Assembly (NCBI GenBank): GCA_021234155.1
Contig: JAJEKV010000039.1
Span: 5,934,745 to 5,998,744, forward strand
Direction: 5' to 3'
Origin: Isoetes taiwanensis
Taxonomy: Eukaryota; Streptophyta; Lycopodiopsida; Isoetales; Isoetaceae
DNA: 64,000 bases
Below the pieces are notes generated by a model that was not told the DNA's origin, searched no databases, and saw only the letters and a program-made list of their open reading frames with translations. Shown in pieces: positions 1 through 11,010 of this stretch. Made by a program: the position numbers and the translations under genes. Position 1 is the first letter of the stretch; each line of letters opens with the position of its first letter.

Positions 1-85
1 GATCTTGAAGAACAGAATGCAAGGATGTATGGCTGGTATAGTAGCTTCTTAACTATGTTTGCTGATGAATCAACAGCCTCATCAT

Positions 86-1095
86 TGACCATCAGGTTGC
101 TCCAGAATGTGATTATACTGCAAAAGAAGCTACATACTCAGCAATGCCATATCCAGAGAAATACTTGAGCATATCAAAGTTGCTGATATCCTTTCGCAGG
201 CCCTTGTAGGTTGTTCAATGGTGAGTTTGAATCTGATACTCTCATTGTGATCTATTTATAATCATCTTATCTTACTTCACAGGCTGTTGGTTTCACTAGG
301 TGTGGTGGCAATTTACGAATTCCTGGTGTGGAATTCTGTGATTTGCATGCTCCACATGCAAATGGACCCACTCTTGCAACTAATAATTGCAAGCTTTTGA
401 CAAATGAAGTGCATCATAAATGTTCTCTCTTGCAGCTTGTCTTTGGAAGAGAAGATAGCGGACTCAGCAATGAAGACTTAGCATATTACACCACCGTTTG
501 CTCGATTCCATCCGGCAGGTGGCAAGACTCCTAAGTATGACCTCACCTTATTCGATTTCCCTATGCATTCAGGTAGTGGAGTTATAACATGCTCATTCAC
601 TGCTGTAGACTTGAGTCATGCTCTTGTGATAGTCCTTTCAAGGCTATATAAAAAGTCCATGGAAGTTAGTTCAGAGCCTCCAAAAGCTATACATACAATG
701 ACATACAGAACAGCTCCAGGTTTATTTTTGCCTTGATATATCTTCATAGTGTATGTAGGAATGTTTCAAATCAATAGGACTATATTTTTAATGTTCAACT
801 AGATGAATATTGTGTTTGTATAGGTACAACAGCAATTGAGGATGTTGAATTCCTTGTCTCAAGGTGGAAGGATGTACTTTTGGCGTGCAACAGAGCTACA
901 ATGCTCACCAGAAAACCAGATTATAAGACACCAGAACGACTGATACTTCATATCAAAAGGATTTTGCAGAGGGCAAGGCTCTCTTATCGCGAAACAACAT
1001 TTTTACATGGATTTTTGACTGTTGTAGAATATGTATATATAGCAGCAGAGGAGAATGTGCAGGGATGTCAAGAAACGTTATTGGATGCTGAATGA
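86..1095 (+). pseudogene. SpoU/TrmJ-type RNA 2'-O-methyltransferase, 3' exons, copy A
   Basis: The family moves a methyl group from S-adenosylmethionine to a ribose 2'-OH of tRNA or rRNA, using a trefoil-knot fold. Exons can be traced with GT-AG borders: about 103-220, 293-377, 436-534, 609-719 and 824-1095 (stop). They encode the SpoU motif 2 (LVFGREDSGLSNE), motif 3 around IPSGRWQDS joined to LSHA, and a C-terminal tail ending LLDAE with the helix RILQRARLSYRE, which fits TrmJ-like proteins. Lesions are the loss of the donor site after the second exon and a one-base deletion before the donor at 535 (ctcctaa against ctccctaa in copy B), which shifts the frame. Exon 1 is also shortened. No N-terminal exons or start are visible. 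A partial, probably dead copy; the family call is firm, the exact substrate is not. Confidence 0.75.
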
Positions 1096-1319
1096 AATTT
1101 ATCTTTTTCTTTTTATCTCTCCCTCAACCCCACCCCAATTGTCTATTGGTGAAGAGATTTACATACAGTCGAGCCCAATATAGGAAAGCACTTCTCAAAT
1201 CCATGCTTTATATGCAAGGATGTATGGCTGGTATAGTAGCTTCTTAACTATGTTAGCTGATGAATCAACAGCCTCATCATTGACCATGTTGACATAACGT
1301 GATGCATAGAAAACTGCCT

Positions 1320-2388
1320 GTCGCCACTGACAGGTTGCTCCAGAATGTGATTATACTGCAAAAGAAGCTACATACTTGGCAGCCAATGCAATATGCAGAG
1401 AAATACTTGAGCATATCAAAGTTGCTGATATCCTTTCGCAGGCCATTGTAGGTTGTTCAATGGTGAGTTTGAATCTGATACTCTCATTGTGATCTATTTA
1501 TAATCATCTTATCTTACTTCACAGGCTGTTGGTTTCACTAGGCGTGGTGGCAATTTACAAATTCCTGGTGTGGAATTCTGTGATTTGCATGCTCCACATG
1601 CAAATAGACCCACTCTTGCGGTAATTTACAACGTGTAATTGGCAAGAAAACGAGGTTTATAAACAATGAAGGAGCAACTAATAATTGCAAGCTTTTGACA
1701 AATGAAGTGCATCATAAATGTTCTCTCTTGCAGCTTGTCTTTGGAAGAGAAGATAGCGGACTCAGCAATGAAGAGTTAGCATATTGCACCACTGTTTGCT
1801 CAATTCCATCCTGCAGGTGGCAAGACTCCCTAAGTATGACCTCACCTTATTCGATTTCCCTATGCATTCAGGTAGTGGAGTTATAACATGCTCATTCACT
1901 GCTGTAGACTTGAGTCATGCTGTTGGGATAGTCCTTTCAAGGCTATATGAAAAGTCCATGGAAGTTAGTTGAGAGCCTCCGAAAGCTATACATACAATGA
2001 CATACAGAACAGCTCCAGGTTTATTTTTGCCTTGATATATCTTCATAGTGTATGTAAGAATGTTTCAAATCAATAGGACTATATTTTTAATGTTCAACTA
2101 GATGAATATTGTGTTTGTATAGGTACAGCAGCAATTGAGGATGTTGAATTCCTTGTCTCAAGGTGGAAGGATGTACTTTTGGCGTGCAACAGAGCTGCAA
2201 TGCTCACCAGAAAACCAGATTATAAGACACCAGAACGACTGATACTTCATATCAAAAGGATTTTGCAGAGGGCAAGGCTCTCTTGTCGTGAAACAACATT
2301 TTTACATGGATTTTTTACTGTTGTAGAATATGTATCTATAGCAGCAGAGGAGAATGTGCAGGGATGTCAAGAAACGTTTGGATGCTGA
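1320..2388 (+). pseudogene. SpoU/TrmJ-type RNA 2'-O-methyltransferase, 3' exons, copy B
   Basis: Second copy of the same gene end. Exons read about 1337-1462, 1525-1620, 1734-1833, 1908-2018 and 2123-2388, all with GT-AG borders. Splicing 1833 to 1908 restores the typical motif 3 (IPSCRWQDS then LNLSHAVGIVLSRL), which strongly supports both the family and the intron model. Motif 1 is seen as GFTRRGGN in the second exon and motif 2 as LVFGREDSGLSNEE in the third. Lesions differ from copy A: a TGA within the fourth exon near 1970 (TCA in copy A), and a two-base deletion before the stop that changes the C-terminus. The two copies therefore decayed independently after duplication. Confidence 0.75.
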
Positions 2389-2825
2389 ATGAAATTTATC
2401 TTTTGCTTTTTATCTCTCCCTCAACCCCACCCCCTCCCCCCTCCCCCCCCAATTGTCTATTGGTGAAGAGATTTACATAAAGTCGAGCCCAATATAGGAA
2501 AGCACTTCTCAAATCCATGCTTTATTGCTCAGGCTCTAATGACTATTACAAGAAGTAAATTCGATGTCTTCTCAACATCTTCCCCTCATAAAAGGTACTA
2601 TAAGAGTTAGCTGCCCTCCTCACTACCAAGTAGGTATTAGCAACGACTTCCTCAATATCTTCACCTACATGATAGTACTATAGGAACATAGCACTCATGA
2701 ACCGCCTTAAAAAAAAATTGGCTTAAAATAGAAAGTGTCAAGCACTTGTCCTGAATGTCATTCAGACCACAACACAACCATGAAGAAGCATTAATCCACT
2801 ACTAGATACCAGTGCAATAGCCTCA

Positions 2826-2960
2826 TCCATGTGGGTTTGTGGCATATTCCAAGTATATGTCAGTATATGCTCGAAAACATGACTTTGAAGTGTGATTTAA
2901 GCCATTTCACTTCTCGGGTCACGGAGGGCAACTCTCTGTGCGCAGCACCTTGTTTTCTTT
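2826..2960. repeat. Dispersed repeat shared with 22.53 and 23.15 kb
   Basis: The part reading 'catgtgggtttgtggcatat' recurs as a diverged copy at 23157-23215, and the part running from 'gaaaacatgactt' to 'agcaccttgtt' recurs at 22540-22620. It is probably a degraded interspersed repeat of unknown class; no terminal repeats or coding potential were recognised. Confidence 0.5.
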
Positions 2961-3235
2961 GGCTATCGTTTACAATCTTTTCTTTTTCTTCGGCTATCCC
3001 TTACAGGTTCTTCAGGTATGCCCAGGCCATTGGGAAAAACAAACAAACATAAATTCAAGGAAACAACATCGTTTCCCTTTTTTTCCCTTTAGCTAGGTTT
3101 AAAGAAAGGCAAAAGGCGAAAAAGTTTTTTAGCTTTAAAAAGGGAACAATACCTTTTGTCTTTTTCCCTTTAGCTAGCTCGCTTTAGCCATGGAATAGAA
3201 CATGTAGATGATGATATGCATAGATGGCTATGTCG

Positions 3236-3475
3236 TGGGGGTCGCCCATGGGCAAATATAAGAAGTTGTGTACAAAATAGCAATGCTTATAAACCACCTT
3301 TTAGCCTATGTTTATAAACCACCTTATAGCCTAATAGTAATGCTTAATAACTCGGCAGGGATTCCCCATGGACAAAGATATGAAGTCATGTACAAAATAA
3401 TAATGGTTATAAACCAACTTTTAGCCTAATAACAATGCTTATAAACCACCTTATAGCTTGGCAACTACATCACAA
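3236..3475. repeat. Two-copy direct repeat (~120 bp unit)
   Basis: Two related units, each containing a form of 'cccatggacaaagatatgaa' followed by 'gtacaaaata', 'cttataaaccacctt' and 'tagcctaata', lie next to each other. No coding meaning was seen. Confidence 0.55.
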
Positions 3476-4971
3476 CAATCGTCTTATAGCCCAACCCCTA
3501 TTGAGCTTATATTGCCAACATATGCCCAGGAACGCTGGGCACTATTACTATAGAATAGAATAGAATAGAAGAGAGAGTGACTATATGAGACTTAGTGTGA
3601 CGTCCCCTACTCGTATACGATGCACTCACCGTATACAACCAGGAGTTCATCCCCCATACCAGCTCCGTGCCAATACAGGGCCCTCCACATGACACTGCAA
3701 CCGTAACGGGTTCCAGTGGGAAGAGTGGAAGGGTCATTGCACCCCGTCTCCCTCAGGGCCTACCTAGCTGCGGAAGCGTAAACATACATGTCAGTAGCAC
3801 ATACATCAACATCATATGACCATCGCGAAGGATGGTCCTCCACATATCTGCATAGACGAAGATCGACACATCACATAGGGAATCCTACCCAAGGCTCGGA
3901 CCACGGGGATGGGTGACAAGCTTGGGTCTCGAGTTCATTGCGGGGTAATTCATGGCAATGGATTTGGCCGGCATAAGAACATGGCCTAGGGTTGTCCACT
4001 CCATCCGCCCCCTCCGTGCACACTTTGCGAGTAGGTGAAAAGTGTTGGGACTGATCAGAAGGGGATGCATAGCCGAGGGGCTATATCCCGGGTTACATCT
4101 CCCGGCCCGATGGGGCGGTAGGGATCTCTCCCTCAGAGATCTACAATCTTGACTCAAGGTGACTAGAGGGCCCTTTGCCGATTCGACTTGAACTCAATGG
4201 AAGGTCATATTCACCACCTCACGCAGTGTCGAGCCCATGCCTTGCCCACACGCAGTGGCAAGCCATTAGACCTAGTCACAGTGACCCCCGGCAGTACTAA
4301 CACACCATAGGGGTCGTTCAAGAGTCAGAACATGAACCTCCTTATAAGCCAGTCTGGCCCCTTCACCCACAACCAGGTGTGGCTCTTGTGCACAGGCCGC
4401 AACTACAGTGTGCTAGAGAGGCTACTCTAGGAGCATCGACTACAAGGCTTTAGGTCTCTACCCCCCTTCCCAATACAAGGAGTTCACAGAGATACATCAT
4501 CCAAATACATCACAGAAGAACTAAAGAACTAGATCTAATCATAGAGTTAGGTTCTTTAGTTAGTGTCCGAGATCTAAGATCTAGATAGCTACTATGGGCA
4601 ATTTAATAGTCTAAACCTACTGATTCTATGACTAGAAGACGGTTTAAGCTATTAAATTGACCAAATACCTGATCCTTGAGTGGCTCCTCGACTGAAGTTC
4701 AACCATCCTGTTTGTTTAATTGGGGGAACTGATGGTGCAATTCGCTTGGGCGGCGTCTGGGAGGCGGTTTTGGCTCCTGGGGCAGCCAAAACTGAGCTCT
4801 AAAACCCTAAGGACGAAAAACTAGCAAGCTAGGGTTTTCCTACCCTAAATAGACATGGGGTTTAGGCTAGGGTTTCCAATTACCCAATTTGGCATGTGGG
4901 ATAATTGGAAAGGCCCCACTTGCCTTTAATGGCTAGGTGGCAAAATATGCCAACATGGAAGGTGTGCCCTC

Positions 4972-4997
4972 ATTAATGTGCACATGTGCACATTAAT
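4972..4997. other. 26 bp perfect palindrome in the gypsy1 3' LTR
   Basis: The segment centred on GCACATGTGC reads the same on both strands over 26 bases. The 5' LTR copy (about 16624-16649) has one mismatch. The function is unknown; it lies in what would be U3. Confidence 0.8.
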
Positions 4998-5105
4998 AAT
5001 ATATGAACACTCCTAGCAAGTTGCCCCCTAGGGCTACTTACACCGCTATCCGTTGGCGCATTACGCGTCGATTCGGAGTGGCGTGTATGCGTGGATTGGC
5101 AGTCT

Positions 5106-5141
5106 GACAAGATATCGCCCCGGGACCGTGATATCTTTGTC
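5106..5141. other. Hairpin near the gypsy1 3' LTR terminus
   Basis: Arms GACAAGATATC and GATATCTTTGTC flank a GC-rich loop. The other LTR has a hairpin at the same place with different arm sequence. Confidence 0.7.
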
Positions 5142-5155
5142 TTTGGAACGCCACA

Positions 5156-5168
5156 TTCTCCCCACTTT
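5156..5168 (-). other. gypsy1 polypurine tract
   Basis: Read on the minus strand it is AAAGTGGGGAGAA, directly abutting the start of the 3' LTR. This is the expected position and composition for the plus-strand DNA primer. Confidence 0.75.
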
Positions 5169-6028
5169 GAAATGATGCTGTCCGCAGCATCGTGGGTCTC
5201 CCCACCTTGGGATCTTCCTAACCTGCAACCTGCAATCAACGTGATGCCTATAATATAATCTTTATACATTTATCACGATTACCCTAAGGTAATTACCTTT
5301 AGAACATTATTACGTCATTATATCATGGAATACTTATCAACTCACAACATCATTAAACAAGGTATTCACTATCTTAAGTTTAGACAAAATTTCAACATTT
5401 CATATCTATAATTATTGTCCGAGGTACTCTTCGTTCCTTGCAACACATTCCAACAAAACTTGTGTTGCAAGTCTTAGAGCTTCGACCTCCTTGCTCTCCG
5501 GAGGCGCTCTCGGCGGCTCAAGCAGGTCGACACTACGTTAGTACCGTTTTAATTATTTAATAAATTTTGGTTATATGGTGACCACCCCACCTATCTACAT
5601 GAATGCATGGCTAATCTCCCGGCGTAGGAAGAGGATGAATCTTCCATAATGGCCGTGGAGACAGCGCCTATATGCCTATATGCCGCTCATGCCTACACCT
5701 CTAGTTGCCCAGCGTGGAGGATATCCTTCTCGCGTGGGGGGCGTGAAGGATGGATTCCTCCTATCAAAGCATATATGGGGCTAAAGGTGCTTTCCCTATC
5801 AATGCATTCCTTAATGACCTCTTTTCTCTCGAGGTCGTCTCCTTCCGTGGGACAGAAGTAGACTTTCTAATCTACCTTCCACTCGCCCAAGCGGAAACGC
5901 GGTCATGCCTACATTGACATTACACCACGCCCTAGAGATCACCGTAGTGGTCCCATCATCGGTGACAACGCATGCGACCCATACTAAGCGTAGGTGGCAT
6001 GCGTAGATTAATCTTAACTATACAAGAA
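5169..6028 (-). other. gypsy1 3' untranslated region
   Basis: This lies between the chromodomain stop and the polypurine tract. No conserved reading frame is seen on either strand. Confidence 0.5.
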
Positions 6029-9000
6029 TTAACCTACACAAATCGACATGCCTGAGCCGATTTCTTCGGAGATGACCTTGCCGTCCCATTGCTCCATAAA
6101 CTGTGGGTACTGCTTTACTAAATCTTTCTTAAGTACCCACGTGGCGTCTTCCACTGGTAAGTGTTTCCACTTGACCAAATACTGGAGGAATTCTGATCTC
6201 CTCGTTTTCTTGAAAGCTTTATCAAGAATCAATTCTGGAACTATTTCCAGCTGTTCCTCCGTCATTTCCAACAGCGTTGGCGAATCCAAGACTTAAATGC
6301 GGATTTGGGGTATGCTTCTTTAGCAAACTCACGTGGAAGACCTTATGAATCTTTAGGTGTCTTTGGCAAGTCTAGCTTGTAGGCTTGATTGCCTAGTTTC
6401 TCGACTATTACGAAGGTCCAGCCCACCTTGGAGCAAGCTTCTTGCAATTGCCGATCCTGAGCTTCGCCTGCTTCACCTTAATCTTGAGCCAAACATCATC
6501 TCCCACTTTGAACTCTCTTACTGTTCGATGCTTGTCGGCGATGCTCTTTTGACGACTTCTTGCTGCTAGCAAATAGCCACGAACTTCCTCTACAAGCTGC
6601 TGCATATCGGCCAACATCTGCTGCGAAACTTCCACTTTTGACACGGGGTTGTGCCAAGTGTCTGGAGTTAGGCACTGATAGCCGTAATTGATCATAAACG
6701 GTGACATTTGGGATGATTCCTGCTTGGTGCTATTGTATGCAAACTCCACCAAGTGAATAAATTCTTCCCACATACTTTGCTTATTCCAGACATAGTTTCG
6801 TAGCATGTCCTCTAAGATCCTGTTGGTCCGCCTCCGCCTCCGCCATCCATCCGTCGAGGATGATATGCCGTGCTCATGGATAGCCGTGCGGATCGTCGCG
6901 AAAGAGGTCTTGCCAAAAGGCTCATGAACCCGGATCCACAATGGGAGATGATCTCCCTTGGCATGCCATGAAGCCTGAAGATCTCTTTGGTGAAGAGCTT
7001 TGCTGTATCCATGGCTGTATCTGTGGTTCTGCAAGGCACAAAATGTGCCATCCTCGACAACTTGTCGACCACTACCATTAAGGCATCCTTGCCTCTCGCT
7101 GTTCTTGGGAGTCCTGTGATGAAATCCATGCTGATTACCTCCCACTTAGCGTTTGGCACCGCTAATGGCTCTAATGCCCCTGGAATTCGAAGCTGCTCTG
7201 CCTTCGTTTGCTGGCATAGCTGACATTCCTTGATGTAGCGAGCTATTTGCTTCTTCATTCCTGGCCAATAATAGCTGCTGCGCACTTTGAAATATGTTTT
7301 CATGAATCCCGCATGGCCAGCTATTGGGCTGTTGTGCGTGTCATGGAGGATCAACTTCCTTACACCTGATGATTCGGGTACGCACAACTTGTTCTTATGG
7401 TATAACAGGTTGCCTTCCTTCTTATAATGCTTGAAGGCCTCCCGCTCTTTATCTGTTCTAGCCTCCTTAGAAAGGCTTGCCCATACCTCCTTGAAATCCA
7501 CGTCCGTTGGCAAGGACTCTTCAATCCTCTTACCAAAGTCGCTGGAGAGCGTCGAAATTGCATTGCAATGCACTCTAGTTGTCAGGGGATGCCTTGAAAG
7601 CGCATCTGCTACCACATTGAGTTTCCCCGGCTTGTAGACTACATCAAAGTCGTATTCCTCGAGGAACTCCATCCATCTCCGCTGCCTCAGATTGAGGTGT
7701 GGTTGCGTGAATACATATTGGAGGCTCGATGGTGGTATCAATTGGAACTTCCTTCCCAAGAGGTAGTGCCTCCATATTCTTAACATACGACAAGCGCAAG
7801 CAATTCCTGATCGTGCGTTGGGTAGCGCGTCTCGGCGTCGTTCATCTTCCTGGAATCATACGCTACCACACGCTCTTCTTGCATAAGCACTGCACCTGTA
7901 GCTATCTTACTCGCATCTGTTGCTACAAGCTTATCTTTCTCCGGGTCCGGCAAGGTCAAGACAGGGGCTGTCGTCAGAGCTTCTTTCAACAATTCAAACC
8001 CCTTTTGGGCTTTCTTGTGCCAATGCTCTACCCAGGTCTTTCACCTTCTCGCGCCCTCGTTAGGTCTGTTAACGGGGCTGCTATCTTAGCAAAGTTCTTC
8101 ACGAACTTCCTGTAGTACCCTGCTAGACCGAGAAAACTTCTGACCTCGTGCACATTCTTGGGGCCGGCCCTTTGGATCATCGCCTCAATCTTGGCGGGGT
8201 CCGGTCGAGATGCCTTACGCCGAGATCACGTGACCAAGGTATTCCACCTTCTGCAAGGCGGCGGTGGCGCCGACAACTTGGCATGCATAACGGTGCCTCT
8301 TCAACTTCTCTAGCACCCTTCTCAAGTGTTGCACGTGCTCTTCAAGGGATCGCTATACACCAAAATGTCATCAAAGAAAACAATCACAAAGGTGTCGGGG
8401 AACTCCCACGAAGATATCGTTCATGAGCCTCATGAGCGTTGCGGGGGCATTTGATAAGCGAAAGGCATCTTTGTGAACTCATAATGCCCATACCCAGCGG
8501 CGTCCCGAAGGCGGTCTTGTGGATATCCTCCTCCTTTATCCGTATCGATGGTAACGACCTTAAGTCGATTTTGGAGAAGATCTTTGCTCCTTGAAGCTGA
8601 TCCATCAAGTCGCCCCGATCTTGGAAGCGCATACTTGTTCTTAATGGTGTGCTTATTCAACCTGTCTATAGTCTATGCACATCCTCAAAGATCCATCCTT
8701 CTTCTTGACAAAAGAATGGGCTCCAAGCGGCGAGACACTAGGTCTAATGAAACCTAGGTCGAAAGCTCCCCGCGAATCGCTTCTTCGGTTCCGACAACTC
8801 CCTGCGTTGTCATTCTATATGGAGCCTTGCTTGTTGGCTTTGTCCCCGGTTCGAGTGCTATCTCGCTTTTCGACTCCTCTATAAGGAGGGAGCTGCTTGA
8901 TCTCATCGGAAAGAGATCGTGGAACTCCGTGATCAACTTAGCTATTTGCCTCGGCAACTTGGCGAGCATCTTGTCTTCTTTGCTTCCTTCCGATTCGGCT

Positions 9001-9480
9001 CACTAATCTCAAGCTTGAAGATGTATGCCACTTGCTCACTCTTAAAGCACTTGAGCAAATCGTTTAGAAGACATACACCGCATGATGGGAACAACTTCTT
9101 TACTGTTATCTCAATGATCTTGCCGCCGGGTCTTTGGGAAGGTCACCTTCCGCTTCCACAATCAATAATGGCCCTCGCTGGTCCAAGGTACTCCATACCT
9201 ATTATCAAGTCATATTTGCCGATGCCCATTACCTCGCCCCCATCCGGATCTTAATCCCCGGCAAGTCGATGTCAAAGTTGATTCTTTTTTACCGCCCGCC
9301 TTCTTCGCTCCACTTGCTAAGACAACGGGCCTTGGCTTTGACTTTAATGGTTTCAACTTCAACATTTGAACCATTACGGGAGATGCAAAGTTATGGCTAC
9401 TTCGAATCTATCGGGACTATAAATGACTTGGCCTTGGCCTTTTAATCGTGGAAATTACTTTATATCGGCTTTACGCTTGC
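6029..9480 (-). pseudogene. gypsy1 pol: protease, RT, RNase H, integrase, chromodomain
   Basis: This is the replication and integration polyprotein, read from high to low coordinates in several frames. Protease remnant about 9260-9130 (IGKYDLIIGMEYLGPA then AIIDC). Reverse transcriptase about 8900-8100 ([12 protein letters not shown]; catalytic box FFDDIL near 8375-8361). RNase H about 7990-7600 (ATDASKIATGAVL to VADALSRHP). Integrase about 7560-6400, with an HHCC zinc finger (GHAGF, CQLCQQ) and core (ISMDFITGLP). The second core aspartate lies in SHCGSGF where SDRG is usual, and the third motif is replaced by a GGC-rich stretch near 6840. GAG/GPF-type end LAPRWAGPS. Chromodomain 6289-6029 (FLQYLVKWKHLPVEDATWV). 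At least five frame changes; catalytically dead as assembled. Confidence 0.9.
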
Positions 9481-9559
9481 TCAGTATCTATTGCGGCAAA
9501 GATATGACACTCACCCAGAATGTAGTCGCGGGCCTCCTCGCCGCCGCCGTCGTCCGGGG

Positions 9560-10861
9560 CGAGTGTCCCAATCTCCCAACTCTGCTAGCGCTTTGCACTC
9601 ATGACATATGGGGGTTCATTTGCCCTATGGCCCGGGCTGAAACACCGAAGCAAAGCTGCTTTCTATGCACTCCTGTCTCTTTTCCTTGGGCATGGCCTGT
9701 GAAAGGATCGCCTTTGCTTTGGAGTAGTTTGACCCTTCTGTTTGTCTTTGAAGGACACCGCTTCTTCTCCCTTTGTTTCCCTTGATTGCCACTATATGGG
9801 GCTCTAGCTGGTCCTGGGGGTTTGTCCTCGGGCTAAAAGCGCTGCTTTGCCTTGCCTTTATCTTGGTAATCTTGTTGCCTCGCCCGCTATTCTCGAGGTC
9901 CTGTCCCTTGCAAGCTTATTGCCTTGGACTCGCTTCGATCATTGTTCTAGGGTTTATTGCCCTTACAAGCTTGCGGATCTCCTCATTCGGACCTTCAATG
10001 TAGCTTTCTTTGCATGCTTCTCACCTAACTTTGGCACATACTGACCTTAGCCTCATAAATTCCTCGTGTATTTTTCAGATTGACTTGTTGCCTTGCTCAA
10101 CCTTTAGAAGCTTTGCATCATCTTTGGACTTGTGCTCTCTTGGAGCGTAATGGGCTTTGAAGGCTTTAGCAAACTTCTTGAACACGCAAGCATCCCTTAA
10201 GCCATGAGCCTTGGCATAGCCCTTCCACCAAATGCGTGCTGCTCCCTTCAGGTTCGCTGTTGCCACCCTGCCTTTATCCTTATCCTTCATACTATAGGCA
10301 TTGCCGTATTCGCTCATCTCGTCAAGCCAAGCCTCTGCCTCCATGCGACGCTGTTTTCGCTGAGAATTGCTTTCGAGCTTCTGGCCTTCAAACATTTCCC
10401 AATGCGAGTCTACTTTCTTACGGTAGTCGAGGTTCTTGTGTCCCTTTGTCGTCCCTCCGGGTGGTTCCCTCGCCTTTCGATGCGCTTTCGGACTTGATTA
10501 CGCTCTTCTTCTTCTCCCGAGTCTGAGTCACGAATCGAGCTTGAGTCGGAGGAGTCGGCTGGGGACCTTCCTCTCTTGCTCCTCTTCTTGTCTCTTCCAC
10601 GTTTCTCCGAGCTGATGCTTGCGGCTTGGTTGGCGTTACCACCGAACACGCTCACAGCATGCGGCTAGCAAGGCCTTTATCCGTTCGAGGTCCGTCCTCA
10701 TTTGCGATATTTCTTCTTACGGGGTCATTTGTCCAAATTCTTCAAGCGGGTTCCTTGTCGGGCGTGGCACGGGCGGGCTCTGTTCCCCTGTAAGTTCCAG
10801 CGGTTTGTCGTTCTCTGGCTTTAGGCCTCTAGCTGCATACACAAGTGGTTCATATCTACAT
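9560..10861 (-). pseudogene. gypsy1 gag (capsid/nucleocapsid)
   Basis: The capsid domain is clear at 10395-10075 (AEAWLDEMSEYGNAY; AARIWWKGYAKAHG), the standard plant retrotransposon gag signature. Upstream, about 10840-10410, is a charged serine/arginine-rich N-terminal part. A probable start is the ATG at 10861, immediately followed by one extra T that breaks the frame. A degraded zinc knuckle (CF then PGH) can be traced near 9680-9600, in shifted frames. A TATA-like sequence lies 86 bp upstream. The protein would package the RNA into virus-like particles in the cytoplasm. Confidence 0.75.
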
Positions 10862-10937
10862 GGTTAGTTTTCCTTGCTTTCTTGCATTATTTATGTTTGT
10901 TGGCATGGTTGAGGGGACACAAAATATATCAACAAAA

Positions 10938-10947
10938 CATTTATAGT
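10938..10947 (-). promoter_or_regulatory. TATA-like box upstream of gypsy1 gag
   Basis: Minus-strand ACTATAAATG lies about 86 bp before the likely gag ATG (10861). It is weaker than the two boxes further upstream in the element; this assignment rests mainly on the matching spacing. Confidence 0.35.
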
Positions 10948-11010
10948 GCAAGAGAATGTTATATTTATATTTTATATTACACTAATACAAGAACTTGCAA
11001 CTACTGCTAA

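Larger units (their letters stand above)
1..2524 (+). repeat. Tandem duplication of a ~1.2-1.3 kb gene segment
   Basis: Two head-to-tail copies of the same segment lie here, about 19-1211 and 1216-2524. Each begins at 'atgcaaggatgtatggctgg' and ends at 'cttctcaaatccatgcttta'. The copies differ by scattered substitutions and small indels: copy A lacks about 55 bp around an intron donor near 378, and copy B carries a C-rich run near 2430. Both contain the same exon series of a SpoU-family methyltransferase gene, so this is a segmental duplication of genomic (intron-containing) DNA and not a retrocopy. The first copy may extend upstream of the window. Confidence 0.9.
2525..3590. other. Intergenic DNA with short repeats
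   Basis: No credible gene is seen. The stretch holds a dispersed repeat (2826-2960), A/T-rich runs, a ~120 bp direct repeat (3236-3475) and a TAGAA microsatellite (about 3551-3570) just before the gypsy1 insertion site. Confidence 0.5.
3596..5155 (-). repeat. gypsy1 3' LTR
   Basis: It starts on the plus strand with TGTGACGTCC and ends with AACGCCACA, giving short terminal inverted repeats. It aligns along its whole length with 15222-16794, apart from many short indels, often at CAG/CTG or C-run positions. It contains several AAACCCTA-type telo-boxes (4800-4880), a perfect 26 bp palindrome (4972-4997) and a terminal hairpin (5106-5141). Confidence 0.93.

Noticed and set aside
3507-4157. ORFs inside the gypsy1 3' LTR (3507-3737, 3885-4157)
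   Set aside because: They are not kept open in the other LTR and overlap non-coding LTR structure.
4800-4880. Telomeric repeat remnant
   Set aside because: AAACCCTA motifs are spaced singly and not in tandem, and they are present in both LTRs; they are telo-box-type elements and not telomere DNA.
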